64,000 bases of DNA from Verrucomicrobiales bacterium (lineage in GTDB: Bacteria; Verrucomicrobiota; Verrucomicrobiia; Verrucomicrobiales; DEV007): the NCBI GenBank assembly GCA_029213195.1, contig JARGNI010000005.1, positions 153,263 through 217,262 on the forward strand, written 5' to 3'. A program made the position numbers and the translations under genes. The notes below the pieces were generated by a model. That model searched no databases. It saw nothing but the letters and a program-made list of their open reading frames with translations, and was not told where the DNA came from. Position 1 is the stretch's first letter, and each line of letters begins with the position of its first letter. Positions 45,502-54,081 of the stretch are shown piece after piece.

Positions 45502-45987
45502 TTGACTCACCCTCCCTTGAAGCCACCGAATCAAAACCAGAAAGGAAACGTCAAGGACTCCGCCGTCGCGAAAGTCTACGTGGGATATGATGGGCGGGTT
45601 CACAAATGGTATCGTGGCCCTCTCGCCCGGGAGAGGTTCGAGAACGAACGCCGGGTCCTTCATCACCTCGAAGAGCAAGGCTGCGACTTCGTTCCTCGCG
45701 TCCTCGAGGAGGAGCCCGAGGAACTCTACCTGGTGACCAGCAACCGAGGTTCGCGGTACGAGGGACTCAGCGCGAAGAAAAGCCAGGCCCTCTTCGACTC
45801 GCTCGAGGAATACGGCGTGCGTCACGAGGATCAGGCCGATCGCAACATCACCTACGATCAGAAAACCGGGAGCTTCTGCCTCATCGATTTCGAATTCGCC
45901 ACCTTTCTCGAAACCGGGGAAGGTCTGCGGGTCGAAGATGCCGAGCGGGAACACCACCGCCTCCGGGAAGAAGAGAACAACGGATAG
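45502..45987 (+). CDS. Very small protein-kinase-like protein
   Basis: 161 residues from a TTG at 45502; no ATG is available, so the exact start is uncertain. It carries a reduced kinase fold: a beta-strand lysine in GRVHKWYRG, a helix with ENERRVLHHLE, the catalytic loop HEDQADRN (matching HxDxxxxN) and the metal-binding IDFEFA in place of DFG. All residues needed for phosphotransfer appear present, as in Bud32/RIO-type small kinases, but most of the C-lobe is missing. No signal peptide. Substrate unknown. It lies after the di-heme gene and upstream of the Czc region. Confidence 0.68.
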   Translation: MTHPPLKPPNQNQKGNVKDSAVAKVYVGYDGRVHKWYRGPLARERFENERRVLHHLEEQGCDFVPRVLEEEPEELYLVTSNRGSRYEGLSAKKSQALFDSLEEYGVRHEDQADRNITYDQKTGSFCLIDFEFATFLETGEGLRVEDAEREHHRLREEENNG

Positions 45988-46176
45988 ATCCATCCTGCTT
46001 CCCCCCGGCGGGAGAAAAGTGCCTGCGAAGCGGACAGATGGGAAATTTCACCCCGACGAAGGAAAGCAACCTCGCCGTCCCACTGGTCTCTCACTCGCAT
46101 GGTCGTTTCCACTACCGCCATTCACCTCCCGGCCTTACACTCTCTGAAGTCCCGTCATTCCCGCCCGAAAATCGCC

Positions 46177-46202
46177 CTATATTCTTCTATAGCGATATAC
46201 TG
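46177..46202. promoter_or_regulatory. AT-rich imperfect palindrome upstream of the czc region
   Basis: An inverted repeat TATAT(46179-46183) ... ATATA(46195-46199) surrounds TTCTATAG, in otherwise GC-rich sequence, and includes TATACT as a possible -10. It lies about 50 bp before the small secreted protein gene. ArsR or MerR-type metal sensors bind sites of this kind, but no sensor gene is adjacent. Confidence 0.3.
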
Positions 46203-46247
46203 AAATAAGGATTTGACAATGGGGAGCACGAACCCGAACGAATTCTC

Positions 46248-46643
46248 GTGAGTGTCTTCAAAGCCATTTTCTCGATCTACATCGGGATCTACTTGGTTCT
46301 TCCGTCCTGCTTCTGCCAGGTCGTCTCCGCTTTTGGAGGAGAGGCACTTCCTCATGCGCTGATTGAAGAGGGAGAGAAAAAGAACAAGCCTGATGCGCTC
46401 TCTGTCTGCGCCTCCTCCGATCTACTCCCGCCGATTTGCCACTGCGATGAGGGCGGGGAGAAAATTGCTGAAGCCGGGAATTCCAACGAGCATCAGTATC
46501 TTCCCTTTCCCTGCAGCCGGTTGATACCCCGTATCCATCGTGCTCCAGGCGACTCGGAATCTCAGTTCCTCGCACCGGCCCGCGCTCCGCCAGGGCAGCC
46601 ACGCTGGTCGCTCCTGCCGTTTTCCGGCGTTTACCTGATCTGA
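46248..46643 (+). CDS. Small secreted protein upstream of the czc efflux genes (hypothetical)
   Basis: 131 residues from a GTG at 46248. Residues 1-~28 look like a signal peptide (AIFSIYIGIYLVLPSCFCQV). The mature part has a CHCDEGGE segment and scattered His/Cys residues that could bind metal, and a basic C-terminus. I do not recognise a family. Its position just upstream of CzcCBA, an AT-rich promoter-like region before it and a hairpin after it support a real gene. A periplasmic metal-binding role is speculative. Confidence 0.5.
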   Translation: MSVFKAIFSIYIGIYLVLPSCFCQVVSAFGGEALPHALIEEGEKKNKPDALSVCASSDLLPPICHCDEGGEKIAEAGNSNEHQYLPFPCSRLIPRIHRAPGDSESQFLAPARAPPGQPRWSLLPFSGVYLI

Positions 46644-46655
46644 TTCGGATCCTTC

Positions 46656-46676
46656 CCGATACCCCTTCGGTATCGG
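46656..46676 (+). terminator. Strong hairpin between small secreted protein and czcC (weak terminator or attenuator)
   Basis: CCGATACC/GGTATCGG forms a perfect 8-bp stem with a 5-nt loop. No T-run follows (CGCTTTCGC), so it may slow RNA degradation or act as an attenuator rather than a true terminator. Confidence 0.4.
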
Positions 46677-46794
46677 CGCTTTCGCTGTCTCCCCCACCTC
46701 CTCCGGGGGAGACTTGGCGGGCCCGACTCTTCCGTTCCGGAGAGCACTGTGCCCCGACTCAATCACCTCTACCCGGAATCTTTGCATCCCATCT

Positions 46795-48078
46795 ATGAAA
46801 CACCTTTTCCATCCATCTCACGCTTTTCCCTTTCAGGCCTCCCTCCTGGCCTGCCTCGTTGCTTCATCCCTCCCGTCATTCGCCGCCGGAAACGAGGGCG
46901 GCAGTATCAATCTGGCCACGGCCCTTTCGAGAGCGGTCGAGAAAAACCCGTCTCTCGCCGCCTATGATGCGGAGATCCGCTCTGCCGAGGCTCGCATCCT
47001 CTCCGCTCTCGCCCGTCCCAATCCAGAACTGATCACTGAGGTCGAAGATGTCCTCGGCAGCGGGAACTTCGAGGGATTCGATGGAGCGATTTACAACCTC
47101 GGAATCGAGCAACTGATCGAGACCGGCCACAAGAGAAAGCTTCGGGGTGAAGTCTCCGATGCCAGGAGCGAACGCGCGCGACTCGAGTTCGAGGTGGCGA
47201 AACGGGAGCTCCTCGTCGAAGTCGGACAGCGTTTTGTCGATGTCCTCGCCGCCCAGGAGATCGAGGCACGGGCCAGCGAAAACCTCAAGATCGCGAGGGA
47301 TGCCGCGGTCGCGGTGCAGAAGCAGGTCGAGGCCGGGAGAGGATCCGGGATCGATGCCGGCCAGGCCAAGATCGGGGAAAACGAGGCTCGTCTTTCCTTT
47401 GAATCTGCACGACTCCAGACTGAGTTGAAACGGCAGCGTCTCAGTGCCCTATGGGGAGCCGAAACGCCCGATTTCTCTCATGCTTCCGGATCCCTTTCCG
47501 CACCTGCAGGCCCGACGCCCGAACTCTCCGCGCTGACAGCAAACGTTGGACAACATCCCTCCATTGCCTTGGCGGAAGCCGGAGTTTCCATCGCCCAGCG
47601 CGAGTTGAGCCTCGAGGAGAAGAATCGCTTACCCGATGTAACGGTCGGAGTCGGTTACCGGAGAGATGAAGCCGTCGATGACAACGCCATGGTGCTCGGC
47701 TTCTCCCTGCCACTTCCTCTCTTTGATCGAAACGAAGGCGGCATCGCCGAAGCCGAAGCCAACATCGGAAAAAGCGAGGCCATCAAGCGCAGCGCCGAGA
47801 CCCAACTGCGACTCCGAATCTCCTCCGCGAGGGCGGAAATGGAGGCCGCCCGCATGGCCTACCAACTCGTCGCCGGCGACATGATGCGCACCGCTACGGA
47901 TCATTTCGAAAAACTCTCCGAAGGATTTGCGATGGGTCGCACACGATACCTCGAGCTGCTTGAAGCCCGCCGATCTCTTCTCTCCGTCCGAAAACAACGC
48001 GTCGAGGCACTGGAAGACTACCATCGCGCCCGCGTCACCGTGGAAGCACTCACCACCAATCCCGACCTTTCCAAGTAA
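46795..48078 (+). CDS. czcC: CzcC-type outer-membrane efflux protein (TolC family)
   Basis: About 427 residues from the ATG at 46795; the open frame extends upstream without signal features. Signal peptide 1-~30. Two OEP repeats follow (SAEARILSALARPNPELITE, GIDAGQAKIGENEARLSFES; second LEEKNRLPDVTVGVGYRRDE, MVLGFSLPLPLFDRNEGGIA). This is the CzcC/CusC pattern rather than generic TolC. It provides the outer-membrane exit duct for the RND pump and is the first gene of the czcCBA unit. Confidence 0.9.
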   Translation: MKHLFHPSHAFPFQASLLACLVASSLPSFAAGNEGGSINLATALSRAVEKNPSLAAYDAEIRSAEARILSALARPNPELITEVEDVLGSGNFEGFDGAIYNLGIEQLIETGHKRKLRGEVSDARSERARLEFEVAKRELLVEVGQRFVDVLAAQEIEARASENLKIARDAAVAVQKQVEAGRGSGIDAGQAKIGENEARLSFESARLQTELKRQRLSALWGAETPDFSHASGSLSAPAGPTPELSALTANVGQHPSIALAEAGVSIAQRELSLEEKNRLPDVTVGVGYRRDEAVDDNAMVLGFSLPLPLFDRNEGGIAEAEANIGKSEAIKRSAETQLRLRISSARAEMEAARMAYQLVAGDMMRTATDHFEKLSEGFAMGRTRYLELLEARRSLLSVRKQRVEALEDYHRARVTVEALTTNPDLSK

Positions 48079-48147
48079 CTCCAGCCAAGCGTGGACACCG
48101 TCCGATTTTTCGACACGCCCACCGTCAGCCCAACCAGCTCAAACCGA

Positions 48148-49281
48148 ATGAAAACTCTTTCTTTCCTTACCCCGATCATTCTCATCCTGATCACCAGCCA
48201 TTCCCTCCTAGCGGAAGAATCCCCGGATCAAGTCCTGATCCAACTCGAACCTTCGGCCGTTGAAAATCTCCGTCTCTCTTATTCCCCCGCAGTATCCTCC
48301 GAGATCGGCGAGACGATTCAAGGAGCGGGAACCGTCCAACTCAACGAGAGCAAGGTGGCAGAAGTCACCCCGAAAATTGACGGTGTCATCTCGGACATCT
48401 CCGTCGCCCTCGGTGACACTGTGAAGAAGGGCGATCCCCTTTGCACCCTCCAAAGTGCCGAACTCTCGGGGCTGATCTCAAACTATGTCGCGATCGAGGA
48501 ACAGATGACTTTCGCCGCTGCCGCACTGAGCCAGGAGAAGAAGCTGGCAGAACAAAACCTGACTTCGGCAGAACAACTTCGGGAAAAGGAGGCCGCATTC
48601 AAGCAGGCCGTAACGGGTCACGCTCGTGCCCTCCAACCCCTGAAACTTCTCAATTTCAACGAGGCGACGATCCACGCCTACCTGCACAATGTCCACGAGT
48701 CCGATTACACCTCGCTGGAACTGGAAGCCTTGGAGGCTGGCGAGATCATCGAGATGGATGTTCGCAAGGGCGCTGCGGTCGAGCACAACACCCACCTTTT
48801 CACCATCGCCGATCTCTCCCAGCTCTGGGTCGACTTCTATGTGCCCTTGAAATCGGCTTCCGCACTGGAAGTGGGAGCCACCGTCAAGGTCAGTTCCACG
48901 GTCAGCGAGAAGGTGCGTAAAGCTGAGATCATCTACATCGCCCCCGTGGCAGACGCTCGAAATCGGACGGTGATGGTCCGAGCACTCATGTCCAACTCGG
49001 ATCGAGCCTGGAGACCCGGCAATCCCGTCGATGTCATGGCCTCCTCCCAGACGGGTTCCAAGATTCTCGCAGTTCCGAGATCGGCCGTCGTCGATTTCGG
49101 GGGCGAGAAGGTCGTCTTCGTCAAACAGGGCGAAGGAGAGTTCCGTCTCACCCCGGTTCAGGTCGGCCAGAGTGATGACGCCTCCTTTGCCATCCTCGGA
49201 GGACTGGAACTGGGCGAGACGGTGGTCTCCAAAAACGCAGCCCAACTCAAGGGTCACCTCGAGATGACGGCATCCGAATAG
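48148..49281 (+). CDS. czcB: CzcB-type periplasmic adaptor (membrane fusion protein)
   Basis: About 377 residues from the ATG at 48148. Signal peptide 1-~20. A lipoyl/barrel-sandwich domain (GVISDISVALGDTVKKGDPL), a helical hairpin (~115-175; ALSQEKKLAEQNLTSAEQL), the second half of the sandwich (EIIEMDVRKGAAVEHNTHLF) and a C-terminal beta-barrel domain (VGQSDDASFAILGGLELGE) are in the usual order. No His-rich N-terminal extension. It links the inner-membrane pump to CzcC. Confidence 0.9.
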   Translation: MKTLSFLTPIILILITSHSLLAEESPDQVLIQLEPSAVENLRLSYSPAVSSEIGETIQGAGTVQLNESKVAEVTPKIDGVISDISVALGDTVKKGDPLCTLQSAELSGLISNYVAIEEQMTFAAAALSQEKKLAEQNLTSAEQLREKEAAFKQAVTGHARALQPLKLLNFNEATIHAYLHNVHESDYTSLELEALEAGEIIEMDVRKGAAVEHNTHLFTIADLSQLWVDFYVPLKSASALEVGATVKVSSTVSEKVRKAEIIYIAPVADARNRTVMVRALMSNSDRAWRPGNPVDVMASSQTGSKILAVPRSAVVDFGGEKVVFVKQGEGEFRLTPVQVGQSDDASFAILGGLELGETVVSKNAAQLKGHLEMTASE

Positions 49282-49299
49282 CCCACACAAAGCGAAGCC

Positions 49300-52200
49300 A
49301 TGCTCCATCGCCTCATTCAGTTCGCCCTCGGACAGCGTTTTCTCATCGTTGTCCTCGCACTCGTCCTCACGGGCATGGGGATCCGCTCCTTCCAGGAGCT
49401 TCCCATCGATGCCTTTCCCGACATCTCCAACACCCAGGTGCAGGTCATTGTGACGGCACCCGGGATGACTCCCGAAGAAGTCGAGCAGCGCGTGACCTAT
49501 CCGCTCGAGACCGAAGTACGCGGGATCTCCGGCCAAACCATTCTTCGATCGGTGACAAAGTACGCGCTCTGCGTCATCACCATCGACTTCACAGACGAGA
49601 CCGACATCTACTGGGCCCGCCAACAGGTTTCGGAGCGTATCTCGCAAGTCCTCGCCGGCCTCCCGGAGGGAGTCGAGGGCGGGCTCGCCCCGATCACGGT
49701 TCCCCTCTCCGACGTCTACATGTTCCTCGTCGAGGGAGAGATCTACTCCAACCAGGAACTCCGTGGCGTCCTCGACTGGATCATCCGGCCGCGCCTTCTC
49801 TCGATCGACGGAGTCGCCGATGTCAATTCTCTCGGCGGGGAGGTGAGAACCTACCAGGTCATTCCCGATCCGGACAAGCTCCTCGCCTTCGACCTGACGA
49901 TCGCCGAACTCTCCGAGGCCATCGCAGAGAACAATCGCAACGCGGGGGGCGATCGCTTCACCCGCAACGACGAGGTCCTGCTTGTCGGCACCGTCGGGCA
50001 GCTGGAAACGATCGACGACATCCGCTCCATTCCCGTCGCGACCCGCAATGGCATCCCCGTCACCGTCGACGATCTCGCCACCGTCTCGATCGGGGCCTTG
50101 ACCCGATATGGTGGAGTCACCGCCGACGGCAAAGGCGAAGTCGTCCAGGGCCTCGTTCTCAATCGCCGGGGAGCCAACAGCCGCCAGACCGTCAACGGAG
50201 TGAAACGAGTTCTCGAGGAGGTGAAGGAAGCGCTTCCCGAGGGAGTCACCATCGTCCCGTTCTACGACCGATCCGAGCTCATCAATACTGCAGTCTCCAC
50301 CGTGCGCACCGCTCTCCTCCAGGCCGTCGTCCTCGTTCTTGTCGTCCTCATTCTTTTCCTCGGAAACCTTCGCAGCGCGATCACCGTCGGCACGATTCTC
50401 CCTCTCACCGTGCTGGGTGCCTTTCTCGTCATGAACCGGATCGACCTCACGGCCAACCTGATGTCTCTCGGGGGTATCGCCATCGCCATCGGAATCCTCG
50501 TCGACTCCGCCGTCGTCATTGTCGAGAACATCCAGGCGCGGCTCCAGGCTGAAGATGCACAATCCGGAGAGAGCCGTTCCAAACTCGCCATCCTCGCTGC
50601 GGCCGCAAAAGAAGTTTCCGTGCCCATTCTCTCCGGCGTCGTCATCATCGTGATCTCGCTGGTACCCATTCTCAGTCTGACCGGGATCGAGGGAAAACTG
50701 TTCCGCCCGTTGGCGATGACCATCGTCATTTCCATGCTCGTGAGCCTGCTGCTCACCCTGACGGTCATTCCCGTTCTCGCCAGCCTCTTCATGAAAGCGG
50801 GAGCCGGAAAAGACAACTTCTTCATTCGCGGCATCAAGCGGCTCTACCGTCCCTCTCTCGGGTTCGTGCTCCGCCGCTTTCCCCTCGCTGCCGGAGTTGC
50901 GTTCGCCCTCCTCATCCTCAGCGGTCTCCTCGCGATGCGAATCGGGAAGGAATTCCTTCCCTTTCTCGATGAAGGCACCCTCGTGGTCCAGTTCGAAAAG
51001 CTGCCTACGATCTCCCTTGAGAAATCGCTCGAGATCGATGTCGAGATCGAGAAGGAACTCCTCAAGCTGCCCGAGATCGAATCGGCCGTCTCGCGGGTTG
51101 GTTCCGACGAGCTGCGACTCGACCCGATGAGCCTGAACGAAAGCGACGTGTTCTTCGTGACCAAACCCCGCTCGGAATGGCCGGAACCCAGCATGGAAGC
51201 TCTCCACGCCAAGTTGCGGGACATTCTCGATCAATTCCCCGGCGTCGCCTATGGCTTCACTCAGCCCATCGACATGCGCGTCTCCGAGATGATCTCGGGG
51301 GTCAGCTCTGCCGTGGCCGTGAAGCTCTCCGGGGACGATCTCGATGTCCTCGACGCCAGGGCTGCCGAGATCGAGTCGATTCTCAACCGCATCGATGGTG
51401 CCGTCGAAGTCCAGAGGACCCCGCTCGGGGGGCAACTCTACCTGAACCTGAAGATCAAGCACCGCGAAATGGGTCGACTGGGGCTCAGCGTCGAACAGAT
51501 CAACAAGCTCATCACCCAGGCCGTCGCGGGAGAAGTCGTCACCGATGTGATCGAGGGAAATCGCCGAACTCCCGTTCTCGTGCGCTACCCGGAGGAATTG
51601 CGGACCACGCCCGATGCGCTTCGCCGACTCCAGATCACTTCTCCTGCAGGCGATCGCATCTTTCTCGACGATGTCGTGGAACTCGAAGAGGTCGACGGTC
51701 CCACCTCGATCGATCGGGAGGATGGGAAACGCATCGTCATCGTCGAGGCCAATGTCGAGGGCCGCGACGTCGTCGGCTTTGTTGGGGAGATCGAGGAATC
51801 TCTCGCCGCCGACCTTGAACTTCCCCCCGGATATTTCGTGGATATCGCCGGGCAATTCGAGAACCAGGCCCGCGCCAGCGATCGACTCCTCCTCGTCGTT
51901 CCCTTTGCCCTCCTCGCCATCTTCATGATCCTGCTGAGCACGCTGGGTTCGAGCCGGCAGGCCATCCTGATCCTTGCCAACATCCCCTTCGCCCTCATCG
52001 GCGGAGTCCTCGCTCTCTTCTTCTCCGGGTTCTACCTCAGTGTCCCGGCCTCGGTCGGATTCATTGCCCTCTTCGGACTCGCGATCATGAACGGAGTCGT
52101 CATGGTGACCTTCTTCAATCAGCTTCGAGACGAAGGAAAATCCCTTTCCGATGCCGTCGTTGAGGGCGCCGAGCGACGGGTCCGCCCGGTCATGTTGACC

Positions 52201-52380
52201 GCGATTCTCACCATCCTCGGGCTGGTTCCCCTGCTCCTCGCCTCGGGCCCGGGGTCCGAGATTCAGAAACCCCTCGCCACCGTGGTCGTCGGAGGAACCC
52301 TCTCCTCGACGATTCTGACCCTGCTCATTCTCCCCGCGATGTATCGCTGGGTGGAGAATCGCCTCAAGCCGACCGGATAG
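49300..52380 (+). CDS. czcA: CzcA-type heavy-metal RND efflux pump
   Basis: 1026 residues with twelve membrane helices and two large periplasmic loops. The first loop begins ELPIDAFPDISNTQVQVIV and the TM4 segment GIAIAIGILVDSAVVIVEN holds the proton-relay aspartate. The segment FTQPIDMRVSEMISGV is typical for divalent-cation pumps (Co, Zn, Cd), and the methionine cluster of Cu/Ag CusA pumps is not evident. It exports metal from the periplasm or cytosol through CzcB and CzcC. It starts 18 bp after czcB. Confidence 0.93.
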   Translation: MLHRLIQFALGQRFLIVVLALVLTGMGIRSFQELPIDAFPDISNTQVQVIVTAPGMTPEEVEQRVTYPLETEVRGISGQTILRSVTKYALCVITIDFTDETDIYWARQQVSERISQVLAGLPEGVEGGLAPITVPLSDVYMFLVEGEIYSNQELRGVLDWIIRPRLLSIDGVADVNSLGGEVRTYQVIPDPDKLLAFDLTIAELSEAIAENNRNAGGDRFTRNDEVLLVGTVGQLETIDDIRSIPVATRNGIPVTVDDLATVSIGALTRYGGVTADGKGEVVQGLVLNRRGANSRQTVNGVKRVLEEVKEALPEGVTIVPFYDRSELINTAVSTVRTALLQAVVLVLVVLILFLGNLRSAITVGTILPLTVLGAFLVMNRIDLTANLMSLGGIAIAIGILVDSAVVIVENIQARLQAEDAQSGESRSKLAILAAAAKEVSVPILSGVVIIVISLVPILSLTGIEGKLFRPLAMTIVISMLVSLLLTLTVIPVLASLFMKAGAGKDNFFIRGIKRLYRPSLGFVLRRFPLAAGVAFALLILSGLLAMRIGKEFLPFLDEGTLVVQFEKLPTISLEKSLEIDVEIEKELLKLPEIESAVSRVGSDELRLDPMSLNESDVFFVTKPRSEWPEPSMEALHAKLRDILDQFPGVAYGFTQPIDMRVSEMISGVSSAVAVKLSGDDLDVLDARAAEIESILNRIDGAVEVQRTPLGGQLYLNLKIKHREMGRLGLSVEQINKLITQAVAGEVVTDVIEGNRRTPVLVRYPEELRTTPDALRRLQITSPAGDRIFLDDVVELEEVDGPTSIDREDGKRIVIVEANVEGRDVVGFVGEIEESLAADLELPPGYFVDIAGQFENQARASDRLLLVVPFALLAIFMILLSTLGSSRQAILILANIPFALIGGVLALFFSGFYLSVPASVGFIALFGLAIMNGVVMVTFFNQLRDEGKSLSDAVVEGAERRVRPVMLTAILTILGLVPLLLASGPGSEIQKPLATVVVGGTLSSTILTLLILPAMYRWVENRLKPTG

Positions 52381-52451
52381 GGAAAGCTCTTCTCTCCCTT
52401 GATACTCATCTTGCTCCTTATCCTACTCTTTCCCTTTTCCACGCCGTCTCT

Positions 52452-52497
52452 TTTCCCCGATCATCCGTCCACGCTTTCCCCGATCATCCGTCCACGC
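52452..52497. repeat. Two perfect tandem copies of a 23-bp repeat
   Basis: Copies at 52452-52474 and 52475-52497, each TTTCCCCGATCAT... ending CCACGC. The second copy runs directly into the REP stem at 52492, so it appears that the REP-adjacent segment was duplicated. Confidence 0.85.
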
Positions 52498-53056
52498 TTT
52501 TACAAGCGTGGCTACGGGACACCTCCTGCTCGTAGATTTTCCAGAAAGGATCCCAGTCATCGGGGTGATCGAGGAGAGAATGGCGAAGCCTCGGGTATCC
52601 GGGGAGGATCATTCCCGTATAGGTCGAGTGGGTCGGGATTCCCGACCGGATCGGATTCTCCAACACGTAGGCCACTAGACTCTCGAAGGCGTGACGACGG
52701 CGCTCCTGAGGTCGCAAAACCCGGTCGTAGGCCTGGTGCTGGAGGCGACAATCCTTTGTCCGGAGCAGGTGGTTGATCTCCCGGCGAAACCAGCGATTGG
52801 CGAGGTAGAGGTCGGTCGTGGAGCTGGCCCCCATCCAGACGAGATGCAGATGATCCGGCATCAGACAAAACCCCGGACAAAGAAACTGCCGTCGCGCCGC
52901 CGCATGCAGAAGGATCTCGCGGAACCGATGGTGAAACTCCTCATCGAGCCACCCCGTCGCTCGATCTGCAATCGTGTGCACCCAGTGAACCACCGCCAGC
53001 CCCTGATAGGCCTCCCGCGCCAGTCGTGGGAGGTGGGAATGTTCTTTCGATCCCAT
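52484..53056 (-). CDS. REP-associated tyrosine transposase (RAYT, Y1 family)
   Basis: 190 residues. The Y1 transposase fold has the HUH pair H69-L-H71 in LMPDHLHLVW and the catalytic tyrosine Y130 in LVAYVLENPIR. RAYTs nick and join single-stranded DNA at REP palindromes. The gene lies among seven REP-like palindromes of matching type. Its last ~10 codons run through the REP stem at 52492-52511, so the C-terminus (HACKSVDG) is partly REP-encoded. The catalytic residues are intact. Confidence 0.92.
   Translation of the reverse strand: MGSKEHSHLPRLAREAYQGLAVVHWVHTIADRATGWLDEEFHHRFREILLHAAARRQFLCPGFCLMPDHLHLVWMGASSTTDLYLANRWFRREINHLLRTKDCRLQHQAYDRVLRPQERRRHAFESLVAYVLENPIRSGIPTHSTYTGMILPGYPRLRHSLLDHPDDWDPFWKIYEQEVSRSHACKSVDG
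52492..52511. repeat. REP palindrome R1 (type A)
   Basis: CCACGCTTttacAAGCGTGG followed by CTACGGG. Perfect 8-bp stem, 4-nt loop. The same stem and CTACGG tail recur in R3, R5 and (one base changed) R7. Confidence 0.9.
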
Positions 53057-53111
53057 GAAGTGTTATTTTGAACAGTTTTCAAAAATTCGCAAGACTTAGT
53101 TTGATTTTCTC

Positions 53112-53346
53112 CGCACCGTAGCCCCGCTGGGAACAGCGGGGACCGACTGCCCCGAGCCCCATTCAAAAAGCGAGTCTACGTTCCCAAGAAACCGCCCCAC
53201 GCTTTGCCAAGCGTGGCTACGGCCCGCCAGCAACTCTTCTCCACACTGTAGCCCCGCTGGGAACAGCGGGGACCGGTTCGCCCGCGTCCCATTCGAAAAG
53301 CGAGTCTTCGTTCCCAAGAAACCGTTCCACGCTTTGCCAAGCGTGG
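53112..53346. repeat. Two ~130-bp near-identical repeats, each with a REP doublet
   Basis: Unit 1 (about 53112-53216) and unit 2 (about 53242-53346) are offset by exactly 130 bp. Each has type B palindrome CCCCGCTgggaacAGCGGGG (R2 53122-53141; R4 53252-53271) and, 55 bp later, type A palindrome CCACGCTTtgccAAGCGTGG (R3 53197-53216; R5 53327-53346). The spacer also matches (AAAGCGAGTCT.CGTTCCCAA). This is a BIME-like tandem REP-doublet. Confidence 0.9.
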
Positions 53347-54081
53347 CTACGCTTGCCCCAAGCTCGCCAGCACTTCCAGGACCTCGCCGATCTGCTCTTC
53401 GCGTTTCTTCGACTTCCGACCGAAGGCGGAGGAGAGAGCCTCCGGATCGGCTCCGGTTTCGGGGAGAAGAGATCGGATCGCGGAGACCTGATCGGGGAGA
53501 CGGTCGGGCCATTTTTGCTTCGCCACTTTGGTCGGGGCGGCCTTCTTCTTCGCCGTGGGAAGCGCCATCTCGGTTTGCTCGGTGGTGGAGGACGAGTCGC
53601 CTTCCCCATCGGACGCAGGATTCTGGAAGTCGGGACGGAGCCAGCGGATCTTCCCGTTGGCTTCCTCTTCGGCGCGTTCGTGATTGAGAGCGACGAGTCG
53701 TTCGAGGAGTTCGTTTTCCCAGGCGTCGAGAGTCAGGGGTTGCGACTGCGGACACGGGGGACCGTGTCCCTCCATTTCCCCTGCCAAGGGAGGGACAGCG
53801 TCCTCGCTGTCCGCCGGAGCGTGAGAGAGCCTCGTTCGCTGCTTCCACAAATCGTCCCAGCCGTAGGCGTGGAAGACGGCTTCGTCGAGATCGTCGTGGA
53901 TCTGCTGGAGGACGGAGACGAGGCCCTTGTCGTGGATGTCGCGTTCCTTGTCGGTCAGGGGTTCCCCGGCGCGGAGCTTTTCGAGGACGTTGTAGATCCC
54001 CGTCAGGGTCAGGTCGGGATGGAGCTCCTGCTGCCGCTTGCGATGCGCGTCGAGACGTTCGCCGAGGTCGCGGATGCGTTG
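53347..54081 (-). pseudogene. Detached C-terminal part of the MmeI-like DNA methyltransferase
   Basis: Directly after the TGA stop at 54082-54084 the same reading frame stays open for 244 codons to a stop at 53347. The translation continues the methyltransferase family's C-terminal region (RIRDLGERLDAHRKRQQELH, LTLTGIYNVLEKLRAGE, DEAVFHAYGWDD, ENELLERLVALNHERAEEE, KIRWLRPDFQ). So a single in-frame TGA separates it from the main gene, with no frameshift. It contains an in-frame palindromic insertion at 53750-53812. It ends exactly at REP R5. It may be dead, restarted from an internal codon, or joined by readthrough. Confidence 0.82.
53750..53812. repeat. Palindromic repeat doublet (family 2) inside the methyltransferase C-terminal frame
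   Basis: GGACACGGgggaCCGTGTCC (53750-53769) and GGACAGCGtcctCGCTGTCC (53793-53812), both perfect 8-bp stems with 4-nt loops. The stretch keeps the reading frame and encodes a low-complexity insert (EDAVPPLAGEMEGHGPPCP) in a region where relatives run directly on. Confidence 0.82.

Noticed and set aside
48478..51855. A 1125-codon open frame on the minus strand
   Set aside because: It is the antisense shadow of czcB/czcA. Its translation is very rich in Asp, Glu and Gly with no domain, as expected from GC-rich codon use on the opposite strand.
53112..53346. Possible CRISPR array
   Set aside because: There are only two units of 130 bp, with internal hairpins of the REP type. Spacer sequence is also conserved, and no cas genes are near.
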